A stretch of DNA of 64,000 nucleotides from Seriola aureovittata (GCF_021018895.1 NC_079384.1:21812140-21876139); one strand, 5' to 3'. Positions 35,431 through 49,616 are shown, numbered from the stretch's first letter. The notes: a model not told the origin generated them from the sequence alone. Numbers and translations: made by a program.

Positions 35431-38400
35431 TCTCAGTTTGAAAAACTCGTCTGTGTTTATCTACTGTAATGCTGTCTTTACTTCTGTCTTGTATTAATGT
35501 CTTTTATGCCTTGCCTTTCTTGCCTACAAAATTATAAAATACAAATGATTGATTGATCTGGTTATCAACCTCAAGAGACATGACAGTGAATGGTACTGTG
35601 TTGTTACAAATTTGAGCTAATTGGACCTTTTTTGTATCTTCACATCGTGAATATTGATCCATTCTTTCACATATATCATGAAGGTTGTGTTTTAGGGTGG
35701 ATGTGTGCTCCGGAGCAGATTCTGTTTGATAAAACCCTCCACCAGCTGTTTTCATGACAGATGTCTTATTATCCAAATTTTAGTTTAATATCTTTACACT
35801 CATATTTCTAAACATTCATCTTCATAGAGTTGAACCAGAGAATCTGGAGATATGGATTCAATATTTCCTCTGGCATAGTAACGCCCTCCTCCGCTCTCTG
35901 TCTCTGTCTGTCTCTGCGCTTGTTTCACAAATGTGATTTATACAAAAAATTAGCATACAATCAGCCTTCATAACATTATCTTTATTTCTTTCATTCATAT
36001 CTTTTAACTGCACAATGAGCCTGTGAATTTGATTTGTCATCTTATCAACTGTGACTAATCGATTTATGTAAAATCACCCAAAGAAAGAAGTGGTAGAAAA
36101 AGCAGCCATGTTGCGGTGCTGATGGATGGTCCGTTTGGGGATCTGATAGTGTGCATTCACTGGGGATCCTGGGAAATTTAACATAGGGTTTGGTTTGGGT
36201 TCAAGCAGGTTTTGACAAACAACTATTAGGGTTTTAGCTCTAGTGTCGACAAAGGTCACAGTTGAGTTAAGTTTAAGTTTGTTCACCTTCGACCTCCAAG
36301 TCCAGCCAATAATTAGCAACTGTCCTCTGCCTGTAGAAAGCTTCATATGTATCAAACAGCTTTCACAAAGCATCATGAGGCTCACAGGCTACAGTATGAA
36401 CTGCATCCACAATCAAGAAGACGTACACCTGTAATATTGTGATGAGCTGATATGTGCCTAAAACAGAGGTAAACAAAATCCAGATCTTGTATTATTTAAA
36501 ATACTTTTTGCCTTGCGCTAAATGTGCAGTCATACAAAACTTCTATCCAACTAAACTGTCCCGCTGTCAGACCCAGTAAAGGTTGTGATGCCATTATTCT
36601 GATGTGGTGTTAGGGTCAAGGTTATCGCTATCGCCAGACATCAACATGAATATTGGACAATTCTTCAAAACCCTGGATTACAATGATGACATTCTTCATA
36701 TTCTACTGTGGTTACATGCCTGACAGCTACACTGTGGCTAAGGTTGTATTGATAATCTGTGCTTCAGGTGTGGTTATGTTAACTCAACCAAAGATATTTG
36801 TTTACAGGTGTTATGTGTAAGATCTGGCCCCAATTTTAGTTTAAAATGTTCAAAAAATGTACTAACACCATCAATAGTATGTGAAGGAGCCACAGTGATG
36901 ATGTCATGATCAAGACCTCCATCTATTTTATTTCAGAGATATCTACTGAAATGAGCATGCTAACCAACTGTCTGCGTCCCGCACTGTGGTGTAATACCAC
37001 TTTATGACACTAGATGCTGTGAGTCAGAGTGGCGTCTAGTCTGCCCTCAGTCCCACGGAGAAGAGCTTCCTCCAGAGTTTGAAGTTAAACTACAGCTCCT
37101 GACAGAAATGCAGAGATGGCTGAAGCACCTAGAAAGCGATCTTTATCACTGTCCTGAAGAACCACTCCAACAAGAAACCACGTTCAACAGCAAAGAAGAA
37201 AACACGAGTAAATCCTGGTGTGTCTTCCCAGCTGGAGACAGCTGAGATGTGGTTTGATGCAGAGCTGCAACTTTTCTTTTAGACTGCTGAGTAACATCTA
37301 ATGTTGATCTGTAGCGAAAAGTATCATTAGTGCAAATGACAAACCGTACTGACAAATACACATAAATGTATGATTGATGATGTCGACAGATGTTTTAGTG
37401 ATTTAGTAGAGTTTCGCCTGTTGTCCAGATAGATGCATCAGTAACTTTCTTTACAAGTAAGATAAAGAGACTGTTTGATCCAGAAGCAGCGGGTTCAGGA
37501 TCCACTGCCTAATACTGTATTTATGTTAGCATATTCATATCTATCCCCTTCCTGTTTATTATACACACACACAACAGCCCTAACATGAATATAAACTAAT
37601 TGTCCTATCACGTTTGTCTGTATCAGGACCAGAATTCCAGTCCAGTCCTCCCAGTGATGGACCAGCACCTGCCTTTTCTTCTGCGTCTGGCCTCATCAAC
37701 CATCAACAGCCACATTACAGTAACACCTCAGAGTATTATCCCTGCACAGAACACATATTGTCTGTACTGTGATCTTCTGCACATCCTGCTCAGCAGGAGT
37801 TTTGTCAACACTTTGGTACATGTTTTTTTTTTCATAGTTTTATTTTTTTTAATATGTGTGTCTGTGTATATCTATCTTTTTGACTTTTGCAGTATTTTAC
37901 CTTTTTATTGTTATTTCCTGTTTCCTACTCATAATTTGTTTCAGTGCTATCAACAATTTTAACTATCAACAATAAATGCACATATAAATTATAAATTATA
38001 AAGAACATGGAGAAAACAACAACATGATTAACTTGACAGCAGTGAAGAGGTGAAATGCTGCCCCCTATGGAGGTGGAGCAAGTAGCACTATCTTACACAC
38101 AACACAGGTATAGATTATGGTTACAGTTAATAAAAAAGCCAACATTAATTGTCGGCCTGTGACATGACATGACTCCAGCCTACAGCAGAGGTGTGGAATT
38201 GTCCAATATAACATCCAGGGCACTGTGATGGAGCATTCCTGTGATTTGCAATCTAGTGGTATTGTTGTATAAAACGGTGGTCAATCACTGCTACAATAAT
38301 CACTTCCAGACTAAGTGAACCCATGTTTTTGTTGAGCAAATTCACAGAGTTGCCCTGGACCACCCCAAATACACAAAATGCATTATTGAATGTGTCAGTT

Positions 38401-39000
38401 GTACAGGCCTCTATTAAAGTGAATGGGAAATTAACTGAATGTGTGATTTCTGCGAGAGTGACTGCATCTTACAAAAGAACTCCGCTGATTGAACTGCTAC
38501 TGCATATGAAGTACAGTAACAGTAGTATAAAGTCTTCAGTGTCTCCAGAGGGAGCTGTGTGAGGTCTGATAAAGTGATCTCACTTTCAGCGTTGGTGGGT
38601 CTGAGGACTACAAGTTTGAAAAGGAAAAAAAAAATCTGGGGGTGTGGAGTTAGAGAGAAGTGAGCTTACCAGACCTCCACAGTCATATCCGGCACAGCCT
38701 TCAGACTCCAGGCAAAACACCAGTGATGATTGTAAAGTTGATGATGATGAAGCTTATTTGGCTAGCTTGCTTTTTAGTCACATCAGTTGGGAACGAGGAA
38801 GCTAATAGTTACACAGGTGTCAATGAGACATTAATATGATGGCTACTGTTTTTTTGTTTGTTTAGCTGAGAGACTCACCAAAAGTCGGATCTTTTTTCAG
38901 GGTTTAATGAAACAAAAACTACTAAAATGATAAATTTTGTCCATGTATTTCTCAACCTGTAGTGTCCAGTACCGGGGCAGATTTAGTGATTGAAGGGCAC
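35431..39000. other. Non-coding, mostly unique
   Basis: About 3.6 kb without a recognised gene or a confident mobile element. Minor T and CA runs only. Confidence 0.45.
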
Positions 39001-39016
39001 AAGGCAAACTATATCT

Positions 39017-39070
39017 ATAGATAGATAGATAGATAGATAGACAGATAGATAGATAGATATATAGATAGAT
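39017..39070. repeat. (GATA)n microsatellite (left of LINE)
   Basis: About thirteen ATAG units with small interruptions, merging into the (GATTA)n tail of the LINE. Confidence 0.93.
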
Positions 39071-39864
39071 TAGATTAGATTAACTTTATTAATCCCCCAA
39101 CTGGGAAATTCATTTACCACAGCAGAAAATAAACATCTATAGAATAAAACATCTATGGAAATATACAACAAAAATATACCAAATATACACTAATAAATAC
39201 AATATACACAATACACACGATATGTGCATGAAAAAGTGCAAGTTTGCACATGGTCAGGAAGAGCAGGAGTTGTGGAGTCTGACAGCTGCTGGAATGAAGG
39301 ACCTGCGGAACCTCTCCTTCTTACAGCGAGGATGTAAAAGTCTGCTGCTGAAGAAGCTACTCAGAGACCCTACAGTGTCATGCAGAGGGTGAGAGTTATT
39401 GTTCATGATGGATGTCAGCTTAGCTAACATCCTCCTGTCACCTACTTCCTCAATGGAGTCTAGGGGGGCAGCCCAGGACAGAGCTCGCTTTCCAGATCAG
39501 TTTGTTGAGCCTCTGCCTATCCCTGTCAGTGCTGCCCCCTCTCCAGCAGACCACAGGAAGTAGATGGCTGAGGCCACCACAGAGTCATAGAAGGTCCTGA
39601 GGAGAGCCCCACACAGGAGGACCTCAGTCTCCTCAGCAGGTGAAGGCGACTCTGACCCTTCTTATAGAGAGCGTGGGTGTTGGTGGACCAGTCCAGTTTG
39701 TTGTTTAGGTGAACCCCTAGGAACTTGTAGTTCTCCACCACCTCGATGTCCAGTCCATGGATGTTCACTGGTGTGAAGTGGGATGTCTTCCGCCTGAGGT
39801 TCACAATCATCTCCTTTGTTTTGCTGGCATTAAGCTGAAGCTGGTTGATCTTGCACCAGCTGAC

Positions 39865-39865
<1 letters not shown>
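39067..39865 (-). mobile_element. L2-type LINE, 5'-truncated (~800 bp)
   Basis: The minus-strand 3' end is (TAATC)n preceded by GTGGTAAATGAATTTCCCAG. The RT C-terminus is decoded from 39526-39810: VNIHGLDIEVVENYKFLGV and LDWSTNTHALYKKGQSRLH. The sequence stops abruptly at about 39865, where a perfect (GATA)n array starts. It is a different subfamily from the 7.7-kb copy but the same type. Confidence 0.9.
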
Positions 39866-39867
<2 letters not shown>

Positions 39868-39947
<80 letters not shown>

Positions 39948-39948
39948 T
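39868..39948. repeat. (GATA)n microsatellite (right of LINE)
   Basis: About twenty perfect GATA units. Confidence 0.97.
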
Positions 39949-41846
39949 GTGTATGTATTATATGGCTGTTTGTATTTTACTATTTGAGCAGAGGTAACTT
40001 CAACATCATAAAAACAGAACATGATCCACCGAGTCCCAAACCAAATGGGCCAATTAACCAATTAAGGCCCCTCATTAGCTAACCTAGCTGTATTAATGGA
40101 ATTGTTGAGCAAGAAGAGTCAAAGCAATAACATGCTGATAGGATTACACTCGTTATTAGGAAGACGATGGAGAGGCTGGATGTGAACGAATGTGTGCATC
40201 AAACTGAGGAGGGTGAGAGTGATCACATTAATAATCTGCGAGAGAGAGAGTATGTGGATGTGATCAGAAGTGCATATGCTGTATATAGAGATTACCTTTA
40301 AAATGAAATATGGGTTATGGTTTAGTTAGTATCATCCAATTTTACAGTGTATGATGATATGATGCAGTTTGATTGAGGAGAGGTCCAGTTGGGTTAAGAG
40401 TAACTTGCATAGCCACCAATTATCATTCTGCTGTAGAGTAAAAGAAATCTGGCTTATTTGTATTTCTCAAACCAACCACAGTTGAGGTGGAGCTGAGCAC
40501 ATGAACCGTTCTGCTGCATAATAGAGTTGGAGGAAATTGTTTTGGTGGTTATTATCATATGGGGAGGCCAGTGGCGAATCCCAAACTCTGGGGGCCCCAG
40601 GCAAATAAAGCCCATCGAGGAAACACCCAGATCCCCCACCCCACACAGGGGGGTTTTGGGGCAAGAGCAGTGCACTGCTGTTTATCATTGCAAAATATGC
40701 CAATTTGAGGGGCCATCAGGAGCCCCTTTTCTCCTTGGGGGCTCCAAACATTTACGTGGTTTGCCTTTCCTGACATTGGGGGAAGGGAGCCACATTTTGA
40801 AACATTGCTATGGAGTAAAGTTCGTAAGCCCTTGGCGGCTCCCTAACAGCTTGGGGCCCCCCAACAGTTGCCTGCCTTTCCTGTTCACAAGCTGCACCTC
40901 TGGAGGGGCAATCATTGTCATTAAAATGGCTTATTACCTGCAAAGAAAACATCACAAAAACAGTAAAATATGTTGACCGTGTGATTGCACGATCCAGATC
41001 TTCGTCAAAACTTGCCTTTTTTTCAGTGTGTAGGCTGCTAGCTCGGAGGTTGTTGTTGTTGTTTCCCATAGCGATGGAGATTTTAGAAACGGTAACAGGA
41101 AATAGGAAAAAGCGTGAGGAAAAAGCTGCGTGAGATACATGGCCAGTGGCTTCTACCTGCAGCAGCTGATGAGTTGGACTAGGTTGGCAGAGAAAGAGAG
41201 AGAGCAGGAGGAATGAGACTATAGCACAAATCCACATAAAGATTTACATTATATTACATTACATTTATTATAATAATAATAATAATAATAATAATTGTAG
41301 CCATTATTTTAGTTAACACAGAAGCTGTCATAACGATTTTTAGGAGCAGTTCACAGTTTTCACAAGAACTCAGTTTGTGCCATAGAGTTTTTCTCAGAGT
41401 CAAACTGAATCAGTTAAATCCAGGAACATGCACTGGAGATTGTGAAACTCACTGTGGGGTTGTAAAGATATAAAGTAAATCATGATTCCGAAGCTGCATT
41501 TATTTCCCCATTCAAATAGAATAAATAACGACCTCAATAATGAACCTCAATAATGAACCCTGAATTGTTCTATTTCTAATTTTAGAAATCATTACATTGC
41601 TATTAGAACTGAAAATGAAAATGATTAGTTTTCAAATAAAGTTTCGGTATATGAACCAGCATTTAATGGTTTGGCAGTTTTATTTCACATATCGTCTCTT
41701 TTGTCTTTAATTACTTGAAGACAAGTTAAAACACACATACATTTGATTCTTTCCTCCTCTGTGCTGTTTGCTGATGACAGGACTCCAGACTGCCTGCATG
41801 ACACTGAGGTCATTTGTCTTCCTGACACCCTCCCACACACACACGA

Positions 41847-41886
<40 letters not shown>

Positions 41887-42510
41887 CCACACAAACAGGA
41901 TGTCATATTTCAGATTAAAGAGCACAGTTGCTCTCATGTTTTAACAAAGTGTGAAATTGTGAGAGTTAAAGTTAATGAGGATGATCAGATATCATAACAG
42001 TATCAATGAAGTCATGAAAGTAATGGTGGAGATACATGTTTAATAAAGCCTGAATACCAGTCTTCTATTTACCAGCTTATAAATTTTTATGACTCTAGCT
42101 TGATGGACAACAATGTACATAGAGTAAGTGTGTGTGTGTGTCTGTGTTTGTGTGTGTGTGTGTGTTTGCATTAATGTTTATATAGGTCATTTGACTGGTC
42201 AGGATCCTAATCACCCAGGCTACTAGAGGAGAAACAGGTCTCATAGGGTTCCAGTGGTTTAATGTATTAATAGTCAGATTTTATGGTTCTCCACTCACTA
42301 AAGAATTAGCTCTGAAATATTGACTGAAAAAGACATTACGCTGATATGGAAATGGCATCACAGTATGTGCTTTAAATTGATCAAATGTTAAGAAGTAATA
42401 TTTTTTTGTGTGTGTCAGTGGTCTTTTTTATTTCAGTGTCCAATCAGCAATGAGCAGGATAAATTCAGGAAATTCAGGATAAAATTTGCATATACACATA
42501 CATATGCAAG
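39949..42510. other. Non-coding; contains one unusual G/C-rich patch
   Basis: No gene recognised. 40560-40910 is richer in GGGGCC/CCCC words than its surroundings and may be a transposon remnant. (AAT)n at 41266-41294 and (CA)n at 41839-41886. Confidence 0.45.
41839..41886. repeat. (CA)n microsatellite
   Basis: CA run of about 47 bp with one interruption. Confidence 0.93.
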
Positions 42511-42513
42511 CCT

Positions 42514-42540
42514 ATACACACACACACACACGCACACACG

Positions 42541-42621
<81 letters not shown>
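42514..42621. repeat. (CA)n microsatellite with CG steps
   Basis: About 108 bp of CA with a cluster of CG dinucleotides at 42530-42552 and one TC interruption. Confidence 0.95.
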
Positions 42622-42623
<2 letters not shown>

Positions 42624-44200
42624 GCATGTATAGGGGTGTGCTAGGAAGTAGAAGGAACTGACGCATCTGTTCAAGTGCAGCAAAGTGGACAGAGATTAAA
42701 TCTTTGCGGTGGAACAGAAACGTATAGGTTGATCCATTGTTGTTGCTAAGGGAGACCACATGTGATCTCCAATAGAAGACCAAAATCAGCACATATATCT
42801 GTATGACCTCGTTAAAAGTCATTAGATTTAATACAACACATACATTTTTCACATGTGGTCAGATTGACCTGATTGAACCATATAAATGTGTGCTAGACTT
42901 TAAGAACCTAATTTTAATTGAACCCGTATATCGTCTGGGGTCATTATCAGTTGCGAAACAACAACACAGAAGACAAGTGAAGACATAAGGCTGATGTGAG
43001 ACATTAATTACTGCTGCTGCAGTGGTTAATTATTTGACGGACAGCAACTTATTGATGAGAGAACCTCCACATATGATTAATGTACTGACAGACTAATGGA
43101 TAAACTTGCAGCATGCTTGTGCAGGCACACACAACACACACACACAACACAACACAACAGACACACACAGAGGAGACGTTAGCTGGACCTCGCGCTCATA
43201 CCGTAGTGTGACTGCTTGTAGTAAATTAAAGAGCGATTAGTTGAGGTCATTTGTTAGCCTGTTTGACACCTGACCAGGTCCTGGGAGGTGCTGGAAGATG
43301 AATGGAGTGCTCCACAAGTATGAAGTCCACAGGTGAAGATTAACTGGCTTTAATGATGCCATTTGCTTAATGTCTTGGCCATTTTCTTTCGGTCTCTATC
43401 TGTCTTCTCTCTTTTCTCTTGAAACAAGGTAAACTGTGATTAAATGTTTGTGAGACATTCTGAAAGCTGATGGTTTCTACTCTCTAGCATTGCGTCACTT
43501 GCAGCTATTCATGCCACAACAAAAGCACACATTTAGAAATTCCATCAAAAATAATCTGTTGATCAGATGTTGATAGAAAGAGTGACTTATCTTTTTCTAA
43601 TGGAGTTGATACAGGTCAGTGTTAGTTAGTTTTCCAGTTAGTTTAAATTGCAAATAGCAACATGAAATCGCTAATTCCAACCATCTGCACATGGATCTGT
43701 GGTATGGGATGAGATCCTGATGTCATTAGCCTACATGCATTTTATGGATTGAAATAAACTCACAGTGTCTTGTAATGCACTTTGAAATATCATCTAGGTG
43801 ATGCATTCTGGGATAGGTTACTCCATTCAGTATGAAAGTAAGCCTAGGAAAAAGGAAAAAAAACACCTGAGACAAACATCAAGAAACAATGATTGATAAG
43901 CGTTTGTAATATTTTGGGCAAAATACAATAAAGAATAATAATTTACAATCAAAATAATTGCAAGCTGTTTTCCACTGAAGTGACTGAGGATGAAGCAGAA
44001 TTCAGCTGAATGGCTGTAAGGTCCTAACTTCCTGGTTTCCTCTCAGATGATTGTAGAATGACTTTGAATGTTCATATTCACAAAAAACAAAATACACTGA
44101 CTTTAAACACCATGACCATTCAGTGCAAAGGCAAGGTGTGAAAATTGGGTGACCTATAGATAGTCTAGTCCCACCCCCTTCTCTAACACACATTATGGTG
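42622..44200. other. Non-coding, mostly unique
   Basis: No gene recognised. 43180-43400 is a candidate conserved element (see findings). An ACACA/ACACAACACAAC run lies at 43128-43170. Confidence 0.45.
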
Positions 44201-44596
44201 TGTCCTGAGGGTCACTTTATGTTTGGACACTTTTTGACTCTTTGGATATTTGTTTCATTTCCAGTTTTATTTTGAAGTTGACTTTCCTGTGTATCTTGTG
44301 GTCAATTTACTTCTTGTCTTTGTCCTGTTTCCGTCCTTGTTGATGATTGTCTGCCCCGCCCTAATGTATTACACCTGTGTTTAATTACCTGTGCCTTTCC
44401 TTGTGGATTTAAGTCTCTGACGTCCCGTTTGTCTTTGTCCGTGTGGCTTTGAGCTGCCATTTTGTGTTCCTGGTTTCCGGATTAGTTCTTAGTTCTATTT
44501 GGTTAAGTTGGTTTTCTTCATTAAAACACCTTTTTCCCAATCTACACCCTTTTTTGCCTGGCTGCATTTTGGGTCCTTAGTTTCTCATACCTGACA
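44201..44596 (+). mobile_element. Probable solo LTR, Gypsy-type
   Basis: It begins TGTCCTGAGG and ends ATACCTGACA (TG..CA ends). Inside are T-rich sequence with TTTAATTACCTGTGCC, a promoter-like GGATTTAAGTC at about 44406-44416 and an ATTAAA signal near 44521, with CTGCATTTTGGGTCC near the 3' end. This arrangement is typical of fish Gypsy LTRs. I see no adjacent gag or pol and no convincing target duplication. Confidence 0.6.
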
Positions 44597-44956
44597 TTTG
44601 GAACAAATGTTACTTTGTATATACATGTAGCCTTATGTGCAGACTATCTTTACCGTACTCTGTATGCATCAAGAGTAATGCACAACAAACTCCATGCGGA
44701 CAGAACACAGGGTAGCCAGGACACTGATAACAACGCCTCGAATCTCAAATGAAATCTTAAATATTCACAGTGCCAGGTACGGTAAGGTGGCACTTTTCTA
44801 TTGGGCTTCGAGTCCCAGCTGTGAACGCTACTGGAGTGGAGAGGAAAGGACATGTCTGAACCCACAGCAGTTGTGTTCTAACATGTAGTTGCTAGGTCCT
44901 AGCTTTTCATTAACAGAGGCAGGTAGCTGTAGGTTTTGATTTATAGTTAAGCATCA

Positions 44957-45055
44957 GGGCCCGTATTCACAAAGTATTTATCTTACCACTAAGAGTACTC
45001 TTAAGTCCCACTAAAACTTTTCTCAAGTGCCACAACAATCATTATTCACTCATTA
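44957..45055. repeat. DNA-transposon-end-like sequence
   Basis: CAGGGCCCGTATTCACAAAG followed by AAGAGTACTCTTAAG resembles the terminal sequence of a common fish DNA transposon family. The other end is not found, so this is a fragment. Family not assigned. Confidence 0.4.
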
Positions 45056-45114
45056 TTGAGTTGTGTCCTTTAAGTAATTCAACAATGTTGAATTGAGTTT
45101 CCCAGCACAGTCTC

Positions 45115-45839
45115 AAGAGCATGGAGATACCAGGAGACTGACTGTTACACGAGGAGAGCTGGACAGGGTTGAAGAAGGGCATCAACCCAGCAACAGGGCC
45201 GGTGACTGCCTACCCTGACCGCTGTTAGGTACAGGGATGAAATCCTCAGAGCGATTGTTAGACCTAACGCTGGTGCAGTGGCCCTGGGTTCCTCCTGGTG
45301 CAGGACGATGCCCGGCCTCATATGGCCAGAGTGTGTAGGCAGCTCCTGGATGACGAAGGCATTGATGCCATTGATTGACCCTCACGTTCCCCTGACCTAA
45401 ATCCAAATGAGCACCTATGGGATGTTATGTATCTGAGCATTTGACGCCACCAAGTACCACCACAGACTGTCCAGGAGCTCAGTGATGCCCTGATCCAGGT
45501 CAGGGAGGAGATCCTCCAGGACACCATACGCCCACAGGTTGTCGGGAGTGCATACAGGCACGTGGGGGCCATACACACTACTGAGACACATTATGAGTTG
45601 CTGTGATGAAATTCACGTTGGATCAGCCTGTGATTTCAATTTTTAACTTTGATTTTCGGTGTGATTGTGAATCCAGCCCTCAGTGGGTTGATCATTTTGG
45701 TTTTCATTGACTGTTGTTACGTCATTTTGTTCTCAACAAATTATACAATGTACATCAGCAAAGTTTTTCAACTTGAATAATTTGTTCATCAAGATCCGAT
45801 GTGTGATTTAAATGTTCCCTTAATTTTTTTGAGCAGTGT
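45115..45839 (+). mobile_element. Tc1-like transposon, 3' part
   Basis: Translation in the + direction gives QDDARPHMARVCRQLLDDEG, containing the second catalytic Asp of the DDE/D triad, and SPDLNPNEHLWD, containing the third acidic residue. An in-frame stop near 45378 and another near 45440 break the transposase. The 3' end AATTTTTTTGAGCAGTGTA is the usual inverted terminus of this fish family. The N-terminal half is missing. Confidence 0.88.
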
Positions 45840-46281
45840 ATATTAAAGTATATAGTTATATTCAGGTAACTTCTCTATCTCAACACTGAATAAGAGGCTG
45901 CCAAAACCAAAAACAACAAATGACTTAATGATAATGAATCTCAGTGTAAAGCATAAAATTGCTTAGTTTGGTTGGTTAAGATGACCATGCTGTATTCTGC
46001 ATATGAATGGATTTCTGTGTCATTTCCAAATTCAAACAGTGTTTTTGCCTGTGACACATATATGTACCTCTGTCTGCTTGTCCTTTTCCTTCCCTCTCAT
46101 TCTGCTGAAAATGGTTTGAAGTGAAGATGACACAACTGTGAAATGGCCATGAACTCTTTGACCTGTAAGACTCTGTTTCCCTGTAGTTGGATGTATCCAT
46201 TAGTTCACAGCAGCCCCATCATTTCCAGTCACAGCTCTCACACTCACTGAGGATGAATATTGATGGGGCTGTCAGAATAAT

Positions 46282-46283
<2 letters not shown>

Positions 46284-46322
<39 letters not shown>
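46284..46322. repeat. (CA)n microsatellite
   Basis: Pure CA run of about 38 bp. Confidence 0.95.
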
Positions 46323-46326
<4 letters not shown>

Positions 46327-49300
46327 AGGCAATAGATGGCGATACACTTACCTACATTCATACTTATGTGTGCAGCAGACAAATAATAGCTATTTCTCCA
46401 TCTTTCTCTAATGACGCTGATATGAGGGAGCATTTTTTAGTCTTTATTGCAGTTACAAGACATTAGCATTAATGTTTTCTGATGATGGTACAGAAGTCAA
46501 ATGTCAATGGTGGAGCCTGGCTCAGTCTAATGACTGAGGCAGGGGATCGCTTTAATGAGCGGAAACCAATAAGCTCTGACCTACTGATCTTTGGCCACTC
46601 CCATGTGATCCTCCAGAACATGCAGTTGATGATAAATGGGAATGAGGTTCATTCCAAAATCAGATGTGTCAAAAATCTTATATTTTTATATCAAATTCCT
46701 CTTTTTTTGTTTTGTAAAATGTAAAAATATTATATAAGGTATAAAAACGACCTAGATGTATTAAATCAAATGTGTTTTGGGATGATTATCTACCCCGCCC
46801 ATCATATAAAATTACATTTGCCTGTTAGCTTGTGGAAGCTAGCAGGACAATGTCCTAGTCAAGGTGCATGGTTGGATTTCAGCTGCCATACATATTTTTT
46901 AAGAATGTGATTCTGAGGTCTGAGCTATTTGTTTCGACTTGAGCTAGCTAACCAGACAATACAGTAAGTTTGTACAATTTCTCATAACTGTCTGTAAACC
47001 ATTCATCTTGTCTCTCCTCTGGCAGAGCAGGGTCATATCAAAATTCAACACTACTAATAAGCTACGGTACGTTACTGTGTTTTGGACTTTCCAAGTCTCA
47101 GTCCTCAGTTTGCTGTTGTTCAAAAGTACAAATTCACATCAAAGTTTTTAAATTCATGTTGATCACTATTGTGAGCAGATCCAGTCCTGCAGTTGTGGCA
47201 TGTTGTGAACCATCAGTTGGCCTCACTATGGCTCAAAACTGGAACATCCTACTGCTGATATTTCTATGAAATCACAGTGTAGGAGAAGAGTGGCTCTCAC
47301 ACATGGAACAAGAACATGTAAATGTATTTTTACATAGCCTACTTCCTGTAAAACCTGTATTTCATTGCTTTTAAATAAGGCATCAATGTTATTTATGGAT
47401 TCAGTGTAGGTGCCGTGCCAAAACATGTACGTGCTAATAGGTTTTTTTTTGGGAAGCTTTGATATCTCCAGTAAATGAACACAGTTGTGATGGTTTACAT
47501 GAGGGTGGCCTAGGATGGAGTCAAAATCCTGGCCTGAATTAGAGCTTCAGTCCGGCTTGATCCTCTGTTTTTATTCCTATATGCAGGAAATCTGTGTATG
47601 TACTCTGTTGATGCCAAAAACAAAGACAATGGGGACCATTCTCTTCATTTCTGTCCCGATGCATAGCATGCCGCCGCCCACCCACAGCATGTGTGCAGTA
47701 GAAATGTATATACACACACACAGATGCACACACACACAATTATATCATTGAATCTCTGAAACTTTATATTACACCATCTTTGTTTAAGATCTACTTATAT
47801 GTATATATATATATATATATACCAATATTTGTTGCAGCTCCCCTGGAAGACAACACACACACATGCTGGCATGAACACACACATGCTTACACAAACACTC
47901 ACACACGCACTGCTGCATCCCACACACCACCACTCCCTTCTCATGTAACCGGTTCCCTGCTCTCTTTAAAAAGCCACAGATGATTGTTGTTCACACACAC
48001 AAAGATAATAGATAGGTGAGGATACGTAGAAGTTTCAGAAACAGTCAGAAAATCAGAAAACCATCGACCTGACCCACACAGACACAAAGTGAGGTACTGA
48101 TGGAAAAGAAGGAGGGTCAGGAGTGGAGGTTTTTCAGTGTGATCAGGCAGGAAACAGCCTGGTATGCAGAGGTAGCAACCTGGCTGAAGGGTGAGAGAAG
48201 GAGCAGGCTGGCTGTGTGGAGACCTGGGACTTTTCCTGACATTGGGCTCAATGTTACAAAAAAAAAAAAACCATCAGACAGACAGAGAAAGAGAGATAGA
48301 GAAAAAGAGAGAGGGAGAGCTCACTGTCGTTCTGTTCAGTCCCACAGCTCTGATCACAAAAAACAACATAAAAGTCTGGCTGAAAACGTCGGAGAAAAGA
48401 AGTTCAAACCCAGAACATTGTGCATCTAAAGTGCATCTATCAGCAGTAACTCTGCAGACAAGAGACAGGAGGAGCGGAGGTGTAAAGTTGTCCATGACAA
48501 AATTGAATACACAAATTAAAGTCCTCAAAGTCTGTATTTTATTTTATTACAGAAACCTCCAGTGAAAGGAGAAAAAGCCACTAACATTCTAATATGTTTG
48601 CTGCTGTATTTACTGCAGATTTACTGTGGTTACTACAATTCTAATTTCTCTCTGTACTAACCTGTAGTTAAAGAGCTAAATGCTTATTTCTCATGCTGTA
48701 GCTACTTTGTTGTTGTAGTTGGGGACTGTAAAAATGAAAAAGTGAAAAATAGACCAACTTGGGTGATGTTTTTTGCTTGGTTTTTTTTATTTGTTAATTT
48801 TAGCCTCTTTGTCCATTTCACACTGAAACTTGTAGCTTACGCTGCTGTAGATTTCATGATGTTATGCGGTGAGCAGGTTTCAGAACAGATGGAAATGCTC
48901 ACTCTGCAGCAGTGAGTGGCTCATTTCATGGAGTGCATTGTCGAGGGAGCAGAAAGGGGGCTTTTTTCTCTTTTTCCTAAATAACATTCACATGTATTTT
49001 CATGTGTGGGTTTCAAGTTTTACAGCATTTGAATGTTTTATTTTAGGGAACATTCTTCGCAGTCTGAGTAATCAGATTAGCGCAATTTGACCACACGAGC
49101 GAAGTGTATTGGTACTAATTCCACCGCTTTGCACCTACTCCGGCAAAAATCTCTTCTTTTTTTTTTTTTCTATATTATTGTTTCTTACAGTTAATGAAAG
49201 GAGGTAAAAAATTGATTGTGAATGACGTGAGAAAACCTATTGTAAAAAATAGAAAACACAATACTTTCCGTCCATCATTTTCGCAGTGTGTGTGTGTGTG

Positions 49301-49613
49301 TGTGTATGTTTGTGTCTCCAAAAAATACTTTTATCAGCAGATTTTCAGCATTAATTCCAGCAGCAGAATAATTCCAGTAATGCAATATTATAAAATAACT
49401 ACAGTCAGATTAAGGTAATTCTCCTCTTTACTGTCATGTGTTATTTCAGTGCCCTCTTTCTTTGATTTCTTTGATGGTCAGTCTCAATAGAGGAAAGAGC
49501 CACCTACACCAAATTACCAAGAAAAACAGGAACCTCCCACGGCCAGAGGAGAAGAAAGAGAATCTGCCGGCCTAACAGGCAGCTATCTCCCACATGGTCA
49601 GCCTCACTACTCT

Positions 49614-49616
<3 letters not shown>

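Noticed and set aside
40560..40910. Possible gene in the GGGGCC-rich patch
   Set aside because: Frames on both strands are equally open and lack motifs; more likely an old transposon remnant.
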